Below are positions 17,707-25,696 of a stretch of DNA of 64,000 nucleotides, in pieces. The stretch's first letter is position 1; every line of letters starts with the position of its first letter. Both the position numbers and the translations under genes were made by a program. The DNA is from Methylobacter sp. (GTDB lineage Bacteria > Pseudomonadota > Gammaproteobacteria > Methylococcales > Methylomonadaceae). The notes beneath the pieces are model-generated. The model searched no databases, had not been told where the DNA came from, and worked only from the letters and a program-made list of their open reading frames with translations. The stretch is from NCBI GenBank assembly GCA_030699385.1, contig JAUYMY010000057.1, positions 62,001 to 126,000 on the forward strand. Reading direction: 5' to 3'.

Positions 17707-17788
17707 TCACTCCCAAGCTCTGCTTGCCGGGTAACATCAAGCAGAGCTTGAGGGTATGCGGTTCCCAAGTTAGAACTTGGGAACGAGA
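17707..17788 (-). repeat. Composite dispersed repeat, copy C (short)
   Basis: Contains CTCCCAAGCTCTGCTTG, CATCAAGCAGAGCTTGAGGG and GTTCCCAAGTTAGAACTTGG. These words are shared with copies A and B, without the TGTGAAAGTATT arm. The following 17850-17877 carries the word TGCACGATGCAAGACTTGAC shared with copy A. The 566-bp gap 17360-17925 is filled by these repeats and no gene is seen. Confidence 0.65.
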
Positions 17789-17925
17789 CATATTAGCAGT
17801 GTCATCGTTCCACGTGGGCAAAAAAGCGTTGCCCACTCTGGCTTCTCTATGTAATGCACGATGCAAGACTTGACCCCGTATTTCCCGTTTCCCTAATCAG
17901 GCATATACCATGCGCGTAACAAGCA

Positions 17926-19236
17926 ATGCAAGAAAAATATTTCTCTGAATTCAAGCCGTTCTCGGGTTTTCTTCAAGCAGATGGCCGCACCGTTCCAGTG
18001 ACTTTTCGCGCTCGCATTAATTCTTCTTCAGGGGAGGTAGAGTTTGAATTTGACGAAATTGCCTTAACGAAAGAAACCTATTTCATAAGGGAGTACTGGC
18101 GCCCTGAGGGGGAAATGGTCAATTATTTTTCTTTGTCTGGTAAATTCGAAGAAGGCAGTGCCGAATTAACAACGGAGACGCTTTGCTTTTCCAGCTTGGG
18201 AAGTGACCATATAAATCCTCGCGGTGGTTGCTGTTCGCAAGTTACGTTCCATCACAAATTTGCCGATGCAATATCGAAACCATGGATGCGCATGTCATTG
18301 AAAGGATTTCGGAGTTCTCATCCCTTAAAATCGGAGTGTCGCCTTGGAACTATCGCTATGGTCGAAAAAAGCCCTTCTGATGTTGAGTCTGATGCTATAA
18401 CAGGTTTTATTATAGTAAAATCCGACAACGAGTATGTTAATTCGTCCGTGTGGCAGGAGGAAGTCAATAAATTGATTGATCATGTTCGACGGGTAATGTC
18501 ATTTGCTTCAGGGGTTAGGCTTCAAGCGCCGGTTGTTGAATTTTATACTGGCGATAAATCGGAAATAATAGTTTACTCGCAGCTTCGACAGGCATCATCG
18601 GCATCGAACCCCGTATTTTCGTCTGGTGATCAGCAATCTATTTTCGAAGCAGCGGTGGCTTCGTTCATAAGTCCTCCATCTGAGGTGAAGAATCTTTTTA
18701 TCGCTCTAGAGTGGTATGTCATGGACTCCACGTGTAGTGAGGTTCGTTTGGTTAATGCTATGACTGTACTTGAAAACCTTATTTCTTCTAATCTTGATGA
18801 AAACGACACATTGATACGACCATCCAAGGAATTCGAAAATCATAGACGAACCTTGCGTAGGGTGCTTAAACAATGCATCGATAAATGGTCAATAGATGAA
18901 ACGAAAAAGCCGGAAGATATTTTGTCGGATATTAACGAACGTCTTGCGGATTTAAACCGTCGATCACTCAAGCAAAAGCTTGATATTTTGGTTGAACGTT
19001 GGTCGGTTCCTCTTGATGGAATTGGTGAGGATAAGATCAAAGCTGCCAAAAAAGCCCGAGACTTGATTGTGCATCAAGGTCACTACCACAAGAATGATCT
19101 ATGGGAGCACGGCACAGTTATACGAGAAATAGTTGTTCGTTTTATATTGACGGCAATTGGCTATCAAGGTCGATATATTTCCTACCTTGGCGGATATCAC
19201 TTTGCACAGTTCCCACCAAAAATAAGTGGTGACTAG
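17926..19236 (+). CDS. HEPN-domain protein resembling ApeA (candidate anti-phage RNase)
   Basis: 436-aa cytoplasmic protein. The N-terminal half (1-250) is beta-rich, similar in outline to the ApeA N-terminal domain. The C-terminal half (about 255-430) is helical and contains the HEPN nuclease motif R378-D-L-I-V-H383 (KKARDLIVHQGH), i.e. R-x4-H. A segment LFIALEWYVMD..VRLVNAMTVLENL precedes it, as in HEPN/ApeA proteins. HEPN proteins usually cleave RNA as dimers, and ApeA itself was described as an anti-phage protein. The gene is richer in A/T than its neighbours and is flanked on both sides by repeat clusters, suggesting horizontal arrival. It is a single gene with no obvious antitoxin (no MNT gene beside it). 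Family assignment is by motif, not by search. Confidence 0.72.
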   Translation: MQEKYFSEFKPFSGFLQADGRTVPVTFRARINSSSGEVEFEFDEIALTKETYFIREYWRPEGEMVNYFSLSGKFEEGSAELTTETLCFSSLGSDHINPRGGCCSQVTFHHKFADAISKPWMRMSLKGFRSSHPLKSECRLGTIAMVEKSPSDVESDAITGFIIVKSDNEYVNSSVWQEEVNKLIDHVRRVMSFASGVRLQAPVVEFYTGDKSEIIVYSQLRQASSASNPVFSSGDQQSIFEAAVASFISPPSEVKNLFIALEWYVMDSTCSEVRLVNAMTVLENLISSNLDENDTLIRPSKEFENHRRTLRRVLKQCIDKWSIDETKKPEDILSDINERLADLNRRSLKQKLDILVERWSVPLDGIGEDKIKAAKKARDLIVHQGHYHKNDLWEHGTVIREIVVRFILTAIGYQGRYISYLGGYHFAQFPPKISGD

Positions 19237-19430
19237 TGTAGCCCTGTAGGTCAGGGTAATTCACCTGATAGCCTATCGCACTTTCAAAAAACACCTTGCT
19301 GAGAATATGAATATCCCGACCGTTCAAGCCCTGTAGGTCGGGTTAGCGTAGCGTAACCCGACATTTTTGCGTGAATAAGTCGGGTTACGGCTAGCGCCTG
19401 ACCTACCTGGCTTGGGAACGAGATATAGAT
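19237..19430. repeat. Repeat cluster downstream of the HEPN gene
   Basis: It contains CCTGTAGGTCGGGTTAGCG and TAGCGTAACCCGACA, an inverted pair, followed by GTCGGGTTACGG and GCGCCTGACCTACC. A degenerate first unit (CCCTGTAGGTCAGGG) is at 19243. CTTGGGAACGAGATA at the end is shared with the repeats at 8091 and 17770. It reads as a dispersed palindromic unit, not a gene. Confidence 0.6.
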
Positions 19431-19453
19431 AGCGTTGTTTCATACAATCGCCC

Positions 19454-20374
19454 TTATAGTTCAGGAATAGTCATAACCCCTTCCGCCACCATAACCGCCG
19501 CGCCGCCAACCCGAATGGTTAAGGTATTTCCACCCTTATGATCCATTTCCAGATTCAGCACGCTGCGGCGGTTATATTCATCGCCGCGATCCACGGTAAA
19601 GGTATAAGTGCCTTTTTGCATGAATTCAAATGAGCACAAATACGAGGCAAATGCAGGCATTGCGCTGCCGACCGGCGGGTCTTCGTGCATGGCAATTCTC
19701 GGCCCGAGCAGGCGGGCGTTAAAATCGGCATCCGCATACGGCGTTTTTGGGGAAAACAGCAGGATTTCCTGGGCGGCGGTTTGCGGGGCGGTCGATTGGC
19801 TCCAGGCCGCGTAATTGAATTTTGCATTCCTCACGCTTTCGTAACGCCAAACCGGGATGATCAGATAAGGAACGCCGCAGGACACCAAACGCGTGGCATA
19901 TTTTTTATGGTCGAATTCCGACGGCTGGAGCGACAGGAAGCTTGCCAACTCGTCATCACTGGGTGTGAAGCGGTCGATGATGGAATTCACTTTGCGGGTG
20001 AACTGCACAAAACTGGGCAGGCCGTTTTCGGCGGTAATGTTGACGTTGACTGGGCCGGTGTTTTGCTCGAAAACCATCGGCGTAATCGTCTCGGTCAGTT
20101 GAATATCACCGCAATGCGCTAACACGAAAGCGGTGGCGATTATCGGATGCCCAGCAAAATCGATTTCGTCTAGCGGCGAAAATATCCGCATCACGCGGCT
20201 GGTGTTTTGTTTGTCGGGATGAAATATAAATACCGTTTCCGATAGATTCAATTCCCTGGCGACCAATTGCATTTGCTGTTGACTTAAGCCCTCGGCATTG
20301 GGGAAAACGGCTATTTGCGCGCCGTTGAAAATCTGTTTGGTGAAGACATCGGCGATGTAATAGTTGTATTTCAT
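19454..20374 (-). CDS. PhzF-family isomerase-like protein
   Basis: 306-aa protein of the PhzF / diaminopimelate-epimerase fold. Family marks are the N-terminal DVFTKQIFNGAQIAVFPNA, the catalytic Glu region ELNLSETVF and DFAGHPIIATAFVL. PhzF of phenazine producers isomerises a dihydro-hydroxyanthranilate, but most family members have unknown substrates. No other phenazine gene is present. It overlaps the end of nirD by 4 bp, so it is the third gene of nirB-nirD-phzF and is translated with them. What an isomerase does beside nitrite reductase is not clear. Confidence 0.85.
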   Translation of the reverse strand: MKYNYYIADVFTKQIFNGAQIAVFPNAEGLSQQQMQLVARELNLSETVFIFHPDKQNTSRVMRIFSPLDEIDFAGHPIIATAFVLAHCGDIQLTETITPMVFEQNTGPVNVNITAENGLPSFVQFTRKVNSIIDRFTPSDDELASFLSLQPSEFDHKKYATRLVSCGVPYLIIPVWRYESVRNAKFNYAAWSQSTAPQTAAQEILLFSPKTPYADADFNARLLGPRIAMHEDPPVGSAMPAFASYLCSFEFMQKGTYTFTVDRGDEYNRRSVLNLEMDHKGGNTLTIRVGGAAVMVAEGVMTIPEL

Positions 20375-20733
20375 AACGCGGGCTCTTGGTGATGCGACAA
20401 TGAGGAAAGGTCGAGTTGAACGCTGCCGTTTTCTATACGAATCGCATAAACGGGTATTTTCACGCTTTCATCTTCCAGGCAAACGCCGGTTTGCAGGTTG
20501 TAATGTTGTTTGTACAGCGGCGATGAGACCACCGGCTGGCCGCCAATGTCGCCGATTATACCGCGTGACAACACATTGGCCTTGCCGAACGGGTCATAAT
20601 TGCCGACTGCATACACTTTTACATCGGCTTCCGGCATCCAGAAAATCGCCACCTGCTCGCCTTCGAACAAGGCGCAAACGCCGGAATCAGGCTGCAAATC
20701 GTCAACGCTGCAAACGTCTATCCACTTAGCCAT
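20371..20733 (-). CDS. nirD: Assimilatory nitrite reductase (NADH) small subunit
   Basis: 120-aa Rieske-fold subunit of the siroheme nitrite reductase. The NirD hallmark stretch is NYDPFGKANVLSRGIIGD followed by SPLYKQHYNLQTGVCLED. As in other NirD proteins, the Rieske cysteine and histidine ligands are absent, so it carries no cluster. It starts directly after the nirB stop. It is distinct from the heme d1 gene at 6157-6615 that bears the same symbol. Confidence 0.94.
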   Translation of the reverse strand: MAKWIDVCSVDDLQPDSGVCALFEGEQVAIFWMPEADVKVYAVGNYDPFGKANVLSRGIIGDIGGQPVVSSPLYKQHYNLQTGVCLEDESVKIPVYAIRIENGSVQLDLSSLSHHQEPAL

Positions 20734-23271
20734 TTACGCAATCTCCATCAATTTAAAATGTTTCCGCTCGTCACTATCAGCCGGGCGAATTTGGCCGCGC
20801 TCTTCGACAAAAACAATATTGTCATCGGGCTGGTCGCTGTTAATAAAATGCCGGAAACGTTTGAGCTTGGCTTCATCTTCAATCGCGGTCTTCCATTCGC
20901 ATTGATAGGTGTCGATTACATACTGCATTTGTTGCTCCAGTTGCTCGCACAAGCCCAGTTTGTCATCAACGATGACCGATTTCAGGTAATCCAAGCCGCC
21001 TTCCATGTTTTCCATCCAAACCGAGGTGCGTTGCAAACGGTCTGCGGTGCGCACATAAAAGCTCAAAAAACGGTCGATGGTTTTAATCAAAGTAGGTTTG
21101 TCCAAACCGGTGGCGAATAAATCGGCATGGCGCGGTTTCATGCCGCCGTTGCCGCAGACATATAAATTCCAGCCGTTTTCGGTGGCGATAATGCCAACAT
21201 CTTTGCTTTGCGCTTCGGCGCATTCGCGGGTACAACCGGACACCGCGAATTTGATTTTATGCGGGGAGCGCAGGCCTTTGTAGCGGTTTTCCAGTTCTAT
21301 CGCGAGACCGACGCTGTCATCGACGCCGTAACGGCACCAAGTGCTGCCGACGCAGGATTTAACCGTGCGCAGCGATTTACCGTAAGCGTGGCCCGATTCA
21401 AAACCGGCGTCTATCAGCTCTTTCCAGATGTGTGGTAATTGATCGACCCGCGCACCAAATAAGTCCACGCGCTGGCCGCCGGTGATTTTGGTGTAAAGTT
21501 TGTATTTTTTGCCGACCTGGCCTAAAGCAATCAACATATCGGGGCTGATTTCGCCGCCGGTGATGCGCGGCACGACCGAATAAGTGCCATCCTTTTGCAT
21601 GTTGGCTAAATAGGTGTCGTTGGTGTCTTGTAGACCCAAATGGTCTGTTTCCAGGATATGTTCGTTCCATTGTGAAGCGAGGATATTGCCAACGGCGGGT
21701 TTGCAGATTTCGCAACCCAAGCCCTTGCCGTGTGTATGTAGCAAGTCGGCAAAAGTTTTGATCTCTTCAACCCGAACCAGATTAAACAAATCCTGCCGGG
21801 TGTAGGCAAAATGTTCGCAAATGTCGGTATTGACTGCAAAACCCTGTTTCGACAGCTCTGAGTCCAACACCGATTTAAGCAGCGCGGAACAACCGCCGCA
21901 ACCGGTCGCGGCTTTAGTTTCGGCTTTTAACTCGCCCATGGTCATGCAGCCGTTTTCAATCGCCGAGCAAATCGCACCTTTGGTCACATCGAAGCAGGAG
22001 CAAATTTGCGCCGAAGCTGACAAGGCATCAGGGCCTAAGCCAACCGATTCGTCGGAACGGTGCGGCAAAATCAGTGCATCGGGATTTTCGGGCAGTTCGA
22101 TGTAGTTTAGGCAATATTGCAATAATGTGCCGTAACCCGAGGCGTCGCCGACCAGCACCGCGCCGAGTAAAAACTTTTTATCTTCGCTGACCACCAGCCG
22201 TTTATACACTTCGCTGTCGCCGTTTTGGTAGCTGTAAACCATCGCGCCCTGGGTTTTGGCATGAGCATCGCCGATGCTGGCAACATCGACGCCCATCAAT
22301 TTCAGCTTGGTGCTCATGTCCGCACCGGTAAAGTTCGCATAACCGCCTTTTAAATCGGCCACAACGGTGCGCGCCATCGTATAGCCGGGCGCGACCAAGC
22401 CGTAAATCATGCCGTTCCACAAGGCGCATTCGCCGATGGCATAAATGCTGGGATCGGAAGTGCGGCACTGGTTATCGATGACAATACCGCCGCGCTGTCC
22501 GACTTCCAGCCCGCACGTTCTGGCTAGTTCGTCGCGTGGACGAATCCCCGCCGAAAACAGCACGATGTCGGTTTCCAATTCTTCGCCGTCGGCAAAACAC
22601 ATCTTGTTCACGCAGTGCTCGCCGTCGGTAATGATGCTGGTATTTTTGCCGGTATGCACGGTGACGCCCAAGTTCTCAATCTTGCGCCGCAACATCTCGC
22701 CGCCTGCGTCATCGAGCTGCACCGCCATTAAGCGCGGCGCAAATTCGACCACATGAGTTTTTAAGCCTAAATCCATTAACGCTTTGGCCGCTTCAAGCCC
22801 CAATAAACCGCCGCCGACCACGGTGCCGACCTTGCCGGTTTTGGCCGCAGCGGCCATAGCTTCGAGATCCTCAATGGTGCGGTAAACCAGACATTGAGGC
22901 CTATCATGTCCAGGAACGGGCGGCACGAATGGATAAGAACCGGTCGCCAACACCAGCTTGTCGTAAGCAATGCTGACACCTTTTGCCGAGGTCACGGTTT
23001 TAGCCGTCCGGTCGATACTGGCGGCCTTGTCGCCCAAATGAAGCGTGATGCCGTGCCGCTCAAAAAAACCGTCTTCAACTAATGACAATTCCTGTGCTGT
23101 GGTGCCGGTGAAAAAAGACGACAAATGCACCCGGTCATAGGCGGCTCTGGGCTCTTCGCAAAAAGTGATGATTTCGTACTGCTCTTTAAGGGGGCTGTCG
23201 ACCAAGTTAGCCAGAAAATGCTGTCCAACCATGCCGTTGCCAATGACAACCAATGTTTGTTTTTCGCTCAT
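20734..23271 (-). CDS. nirB: Assimilatory nitrite reductase (NADH) large subunit
   Basis: 845-aa cytoplasmic enzyme reducing nitrite to ammonium. The N-terminal FAD (GNGMVGQHF) and NAD (VGGGLLGLEAAK) domains span about 1-400. A BFD-type [2Fe-2S] domain follows (CSCFDVTKG..GCGGCSALL, about 425-475). The ferredoxin-like half domains and the [4Fe-4S]-siroheme site are last (CVGSTWCRYG and CTRECAEAQ). The ATG at 23271 gives MSEKQTLVVIGNG with GGGG 8 bp upstream; the longer frame adds 15 unrelated residues. The siroheme it needs is also the precursor used by the nirFDLGHJ genes at 3.6-7.9 kb. The promoter is the sigma-54 site at 23312-23327. Confidence 0.95.
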   Translation of the reverse strand: MSEKQTLVVIGNGMVGQHFLANLVDSPLKEQYEIITFCEEPRAAYDRVHLSSFFTGTTAQELSLVEDGFFERHGITLHLGDKAASIDRTAKTVTSAKGVSIAYDKLVLATGSYPFVPPVPGHDRPQCLVYRTIEDLEAMAAAAKTGKVGTVVGGGLLGLEAAKALMDLGLKTHVVEFAPRLMAVQLDDAGGEMLRRKIENLGVTVHTGKNTSIITDGEHCVNKMCFADGEELETDIVLFSAGIRPRDELARTCGLEVGQRGGIVIDNQCRTSDPSIYAIGECALWNGMIYGLVAPGYTMARTVVADLKGGYANFTGADMSTKLKLMGVDVASIGDAHAKTQGAMVYSYQNGDSEVYKRLVVSEDKKFLLGAVLVGDASGYGTLLQYCLNYIELPENPDALILPHRSDESVGLGPDALSASAQICSCFDVTKGAICSAIENGCMTMGELKAETKAATGCGGCSALLKSVLDSELSKQGFAVNTDICEHFAYTRQDLFNLVRVEEIKTFADLLHTHGKGLGCEICKPAVGNILASQWNEHILETDHLGLQDTNDTYLANMQKDGTYSVVPRITGGEISPDMLIALGQVGKKYKLYTKITGGQRVDLFGARVDQLPHIWKELIDAGFESGHAYGKSLRTVKSCVGSTWCRYGVDDSVGLAIELENRYKGLRSPHKIKFAVSGCTRECAEAQSKDVGIIATENGWNLYVCGNGGMKPRHADLFATGLDKPTLIKTIDRFLSFYVRTADRLQRTSVWMENMEGGLDYLKSVIVDDKLGLCEQLEQQMQYVIDTYQCEWKTAIEDEAKLKRFRHFINSDQPDDNIVFVEERGQIRPADSDERKHFKLMEIA

Positions 23272-23311
23272 GTAAAACCCCGATAGCGTTGTTTGTTGTT
23301 TGGAGTTGTAG

Positions 23312-23327
23312 AGCAATGGCTATGCCA
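23312..23327 (-). promoter_or_regulatory. Sigma-54 promoter of nirB-nirD-phzF
   Basis: On the minus strand the sequence is TGGCAT-AGCCA-TTGCT, with GG-N10-GC spacing. The predicted start is near 23301, about 30 nt before the nirB ATG. Upstream there are only half-sites for NtrC (GGTGCG on the plus strand at about 23404). No ANTAR-type hairpin pair or terminator is visible in this leader, unlike nrtA. Confidence 0.7.
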
Positions 23328-23520
23328 GAACAGATAAAGCTTTGGATTTAAAGGCTTGATGCCTTATCCGCTTGAGTCATTCAGTTTGCTGCCGGGCTAG
23401 AATGGTGCGCAATGAAAAATAATGCTCGATAATTGTGCGTGACTGATTGTATTTTTTATCGTGGTCGGCTTAGATGTCTCTGTTGTAATAAATGGCGCAG
23501 TTTGTGCTGTTATATTTGAA

Positions 23521-24096
23521 ATGAACGCACTCAATATATTACTTATCGAAGATGAAGCGACTAAGCCGTTATTAGCAAAACAATTGCTCAGTAACGGCTA
23601 TGCAGTCGTCTGTGCGGCAACGCCTGAAGTTGATATTTACACATTAATAACCAAGCACAACCCAAACCTGATTATTTATCAGATCGACAGTCCGCAAAAA
23701 TATTTACACCAGCTTCATTTTATTAAACAGAACCATCCGCTACCCATTATTATTTTTGCCGCCGACGATAGCCTAGATAGCATTAATCAGGTTATTGACG
23801 CCGACGTTAGCGCCTATCTTATTAACGGCCTGGAAATCAGTCGTATTGACAGCATTATTAAGGTCGCCGTGGCCAGATTTAACCGGCAACAGCAACTTAA
23901 CAACGAATTGGAAAAAACCAAAGCCCGGTTGGAAGAACGCAAACTCATCGACCGGGCAAAAGGCATCTTAATCAAAACCCGAGGCTTTAGCGAAGACGAT
24001 GCTTATCACACCCTGAGAAAATTGGCGATGGATCGCACGATTACCATCGGCGAAATGGCGAAAAACGTTATCGCCATGGCCGAGCTGCTTAGGTAA
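23521..24096 (+). CDS. nasT: NasT-type ANTAR antitermination regulator
   Basis: 191-aa protein. A pseudo-receiver domain (about 1-120) is followed by a coiled segment (QQLNNELEKTKARLEERK) and a C-terminal ANTAR RNA-binding domain (IDRAKGILIKTRGFSEDDAY..). NasT proteins bind paired hexaloop hairpins and prevent termination in nitrate-assimilation leaders. Such a leader lies at 25553-25667 before nrtA. The usual phospho-acceptor Asp after the third strand seems replaced by Gln (LIIYQIDSP). I chose ATG 23521, since it gives the receiver start NILLIEDE; the upstream 20 codons look untranslated. The usual partner nasS is missing. It faces the triple GAF gene convergently. Confidence 0.9.
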   Translation: MNALNILLIEDEATKPLLAKQLLSNGYAVVCAATPEVDIYTLITKHNPNLIIYQIDSPQKYLHQLHFIKQNHPLPIIIFAADDSLDSINQVIDADVSAYLINGLEISRIDSIIKVAVARFNRQQQLNNELEKTKARLEERKLIDRAKGILIKTRGFSEDDAYHTLRKLAMDRTITIGEMAKNVIAMAELLR

Positions 24097-24142
24097 TTTC
24101 TAATAAAAAATGTCCCCGATAATTGAAAACTGTAGAAAAAAA

Positions 24143-24302
24143 GAGTCCATGCTTATCACGAAAGCCACGAAAAAAAGAAGTAAAAGTAATAGCTTTGATT
24201 AGGCCATTTCCGAGAAATAACATCCTTTGATGATCATGACCTGTAAAAAATAAAGTCCACGAAAAACACGAAAGACACGAAATTTTCGTGCTTTTCGTGG
24301 AC
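24143..24302. repeat. Inverted CACGAAA-type repeats
   Basis: GTCCACGAAAAACACGAAAG and TTTCGTGCTTTTCGTGGAC at 24255-24302 form a hairpin between two convergent genes. A degraded copy (GTCCATGC, CACGAAAGCCACGAAAA) lies at 24146-24176. It may serve as a bidirectional terminator. Nothing else is seen in 24097-24359. Confidence 0.55.
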
Positions 24303-24359
24303 AATTATTTGGGACTGTTTTTTTCAGGAAAGCGTCTTAAACAAAACGGCAGCGGCGCG

Positions 24360-25277
24360 CTAAAATAAAAAAGCAACAACCGCTTTTAACGTCCCGCTTT
24401 CTATAACGGGCAGGGCAAGCATGGAATTGACCCCGCCTGCCGCTAGAACCGTTTTTGCGTTATTCCTGATAAGCGGAACGCCGGTCAACCAGACTCGGCC
24501 CAATAGCCCTTCACCTTTACGTACTGACATCGTTTCAAAGATTTCCGCCAATTCATCATTTTGTTTGCTATATCCTGATCGGCATACCAAATTCTGACCG
24601 CTGGCATCCGGCGCCCATATCTGTATGCGCCGGGCAATGGGCGTGGCTTTAGCCGACAGGAAAGTCATAATATAAACCTGCTGTGTCGCAACCGAAATCG
24701 GGATGCCCAGCGCCGTCGTGATTCCGGCCTTTTTGGCCTCTGCGCTACGGATGAATGTCGGCGACACGCCCAGGTCTTCTATCAGCATCGGCATACCTTG
24801 TTGCCATACTTGCCCCGGCAAACCGGCGCCTTTGCAGAAGGTCATGTTTCTGGATAGGCTGGCAAAATCATCCAGCGTGCCGTAATAGCCGTCAACAACC
24901 GCCAAGTCGGCATTGTTCCCCGAACTATGACTCCACACTTCTATGGCGCCTGCATGATGCTGGTCGTCTCCGCACAAAAAAACCACCACGGCCATTAAAA
25001 ACTCGCCGGAAAAAATCGGCATGGCAATCGCGCAAGTTAAACCGGCTTTTTTAGCCGATGTTGTCCGCTTGAAATAAGACTGATCGAATTCGGTCAATAC
25101 CACAGGATGGCCTGCGGCCCATGCTTTGCCGGGCAAACCTTCATCATAAGCGAAAGATTCCTTTTCGCTGGCGACGCGAAATTCATGCAAAGAGCCATAC
25201 AGCCCGGCGCTAAACTCCAAACGGGTGCGGTCTTTTGTTGGTATCCATATTTCCGTGACTTTAATAAATGTTTTCAT
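24360..25277 (-). CDS. Protein of three tandem GAF-like repeats, candidate nitrate/N-status sensor
   Basis: 305-aa soluble protein made of three similar units of about 100 residues (about 1-101, 109-207, 215-305). Each begins with a strand ending in W (TEIW, IEVW, IQIW) and has a G-Y/LYG turn. Each then has GEGLPG/GAGLPG/GEGLLG followed by W and G-P, an AKKAG-like helix in the first two, and a hydrophobic strand VVFL/MTFL/VAFL. These are GAF features, but the units are short. No catalytic or DNA-binding domain is present. I chose ATG 25277 (MKTFIKVTEIW); the upstream extension is not repeat-like. It lies between nasT and nrtA, in the place where nasS would be expected. Ligand unknown. Confidence 0.75.
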   Translation of the reverse strand: MKTFIKVTEIWIPTKDRTRLEFSAGLYGSLHEFRVASEKESFAYDEGLPGKAWAAGHPVVLTEFDQSYFKRTTSAKKAGLTCAIAMPIFSGEFLMAVVVFLCGDDQHHAGAIEVWSHSSGNNADLAVVDGYYGTLDDFASLSRNMTFCKGAGLPGQVWQQGMPMLIEDLGVSPTFIRSAEAKKAGITTALGIPISVATQQVYIMTFLSAKATPIARRIQIWAPDASGQNLVCRSGYSKQNDELAEIFETMSVRKGEGLLGRVWLTGVPLIRNNAKTVLAAGGVNSMLALPVIESGTLKAVVAFLF

Positions 25278-25410
25278 CAAATTGTTTGTTTTAGTGGCGT
25301 TGTTCAAGCAACAGCAGGTTTTATGCCGAATGCCAGTAACGCTCAGGACGGCGGTTGCGTCCTCATGGTGCCGGTCAGAAGAACTTAATTGGTGCAATTT
25401 GCAGAAAACG

Positions 25411-25427
25411 CGCACTCATTCGATGCA
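25411..25427 (+). promoter_or_regulatory. Candidate NtrC enhancer upstream of nrtA
   Basis: CGCACT-CATTC-GATGCA resembles TGCACY-N5-RGTGCA with two mismatches. It is about 100 bp upstream of the sigma-54 promoter at 25525. A further half-site GGTGCA lies at 25391-25396. This is weak pattern evidence on its own. Confidence 0.4.
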
Positions 25428-25524
25428 TAGTTTTCAGTTGCTCGCTCTTATTGTGCCTCAAGAGCATGATTTTAAGTTGCTGTATTTATTAGATAATTTA
25501 CATAAAAAAGCCAGAAGGAAATTT

Positions 25525-25540
25525 TGGCATAACGATTGCT
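25525..25540 (+). promoter_or_regulatory. Sigma-54 promoter of the nrt operon
   Basis: TGGCAT-AACGA-TTGCT with GG-N10-GC spacing matches the -24/-12 consensus closely. The expected start near 25551 places the first ANTAR hairpin at the very 5' end of the transcript, so promoter and leader positions support each other. Confidence 0.78.
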
Positions 25541-25552
25541 TTTAATCCAACA

Positions 25553-25667
25553 GAGGCTCCAATGGCGGAGCGCTAAAAAATCTTGGTTCAATGCTGAACC
25601 AAAACAGACAAAGGCGTCTACCCGGCTGAGTACAGTGTGTATTCCGTAGGGTGGCGCTTTTTTTTTT
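25553..25667 (+). promoter_or_regulatory. ANTAR (NasT) antitermination leader of nrtA
   Basis: Hairpin P1 has stem GCTCC/GGAGC with hexaloop AATGGC (25556-25571). Hairpin P2 has stem TTGGTTC/GAACCAA with hexaloop AATGCT (25583-25602). Both loops have A at position 1 and G at position 4, the known ANTAR recognition bases. The linker is 11 nt (GCTAAAAAATC). An intrinsic terminator follows at 25610-25667. This is the arrangement described for NasT and NasR targets. In the model, NasT binding to P1 and P2 prevents termination when nitrate or nitrite is present. Confidence 0.85.
25610..25667 (+). terminator. Leader (attenuator) terminator before nrtA
   Basis: 5' arm AAAGGCG-T-CTACCC (25610-25623) pairs with GGGTGGCGCTTT (25649-25660). 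The stem is about 13 bp with one bulged T, and ten T follow to 25667. The nrtA ribosome site GAGG and ATG 25697 come 20-30 nt later. Confidence 0.8.
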
Positions 25668-25696
25668 ACTGATTTTTCAAACTTGTTGAGGTCGAT

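Noticed and set aside
23272-23400. ANTAR leader before nirB
   Set aside because: The only hairpin (AAGGC/GCCTT) has a 5-nt loop, lies upstream of the predicted start, and no terminator follows.
25225-25545. 106-codon frame overlapping the nrt promoter
   Set aside because: It is antisense to the GAF gene for its first part and covers the sigma-54 promoter; composition is not protein-like.
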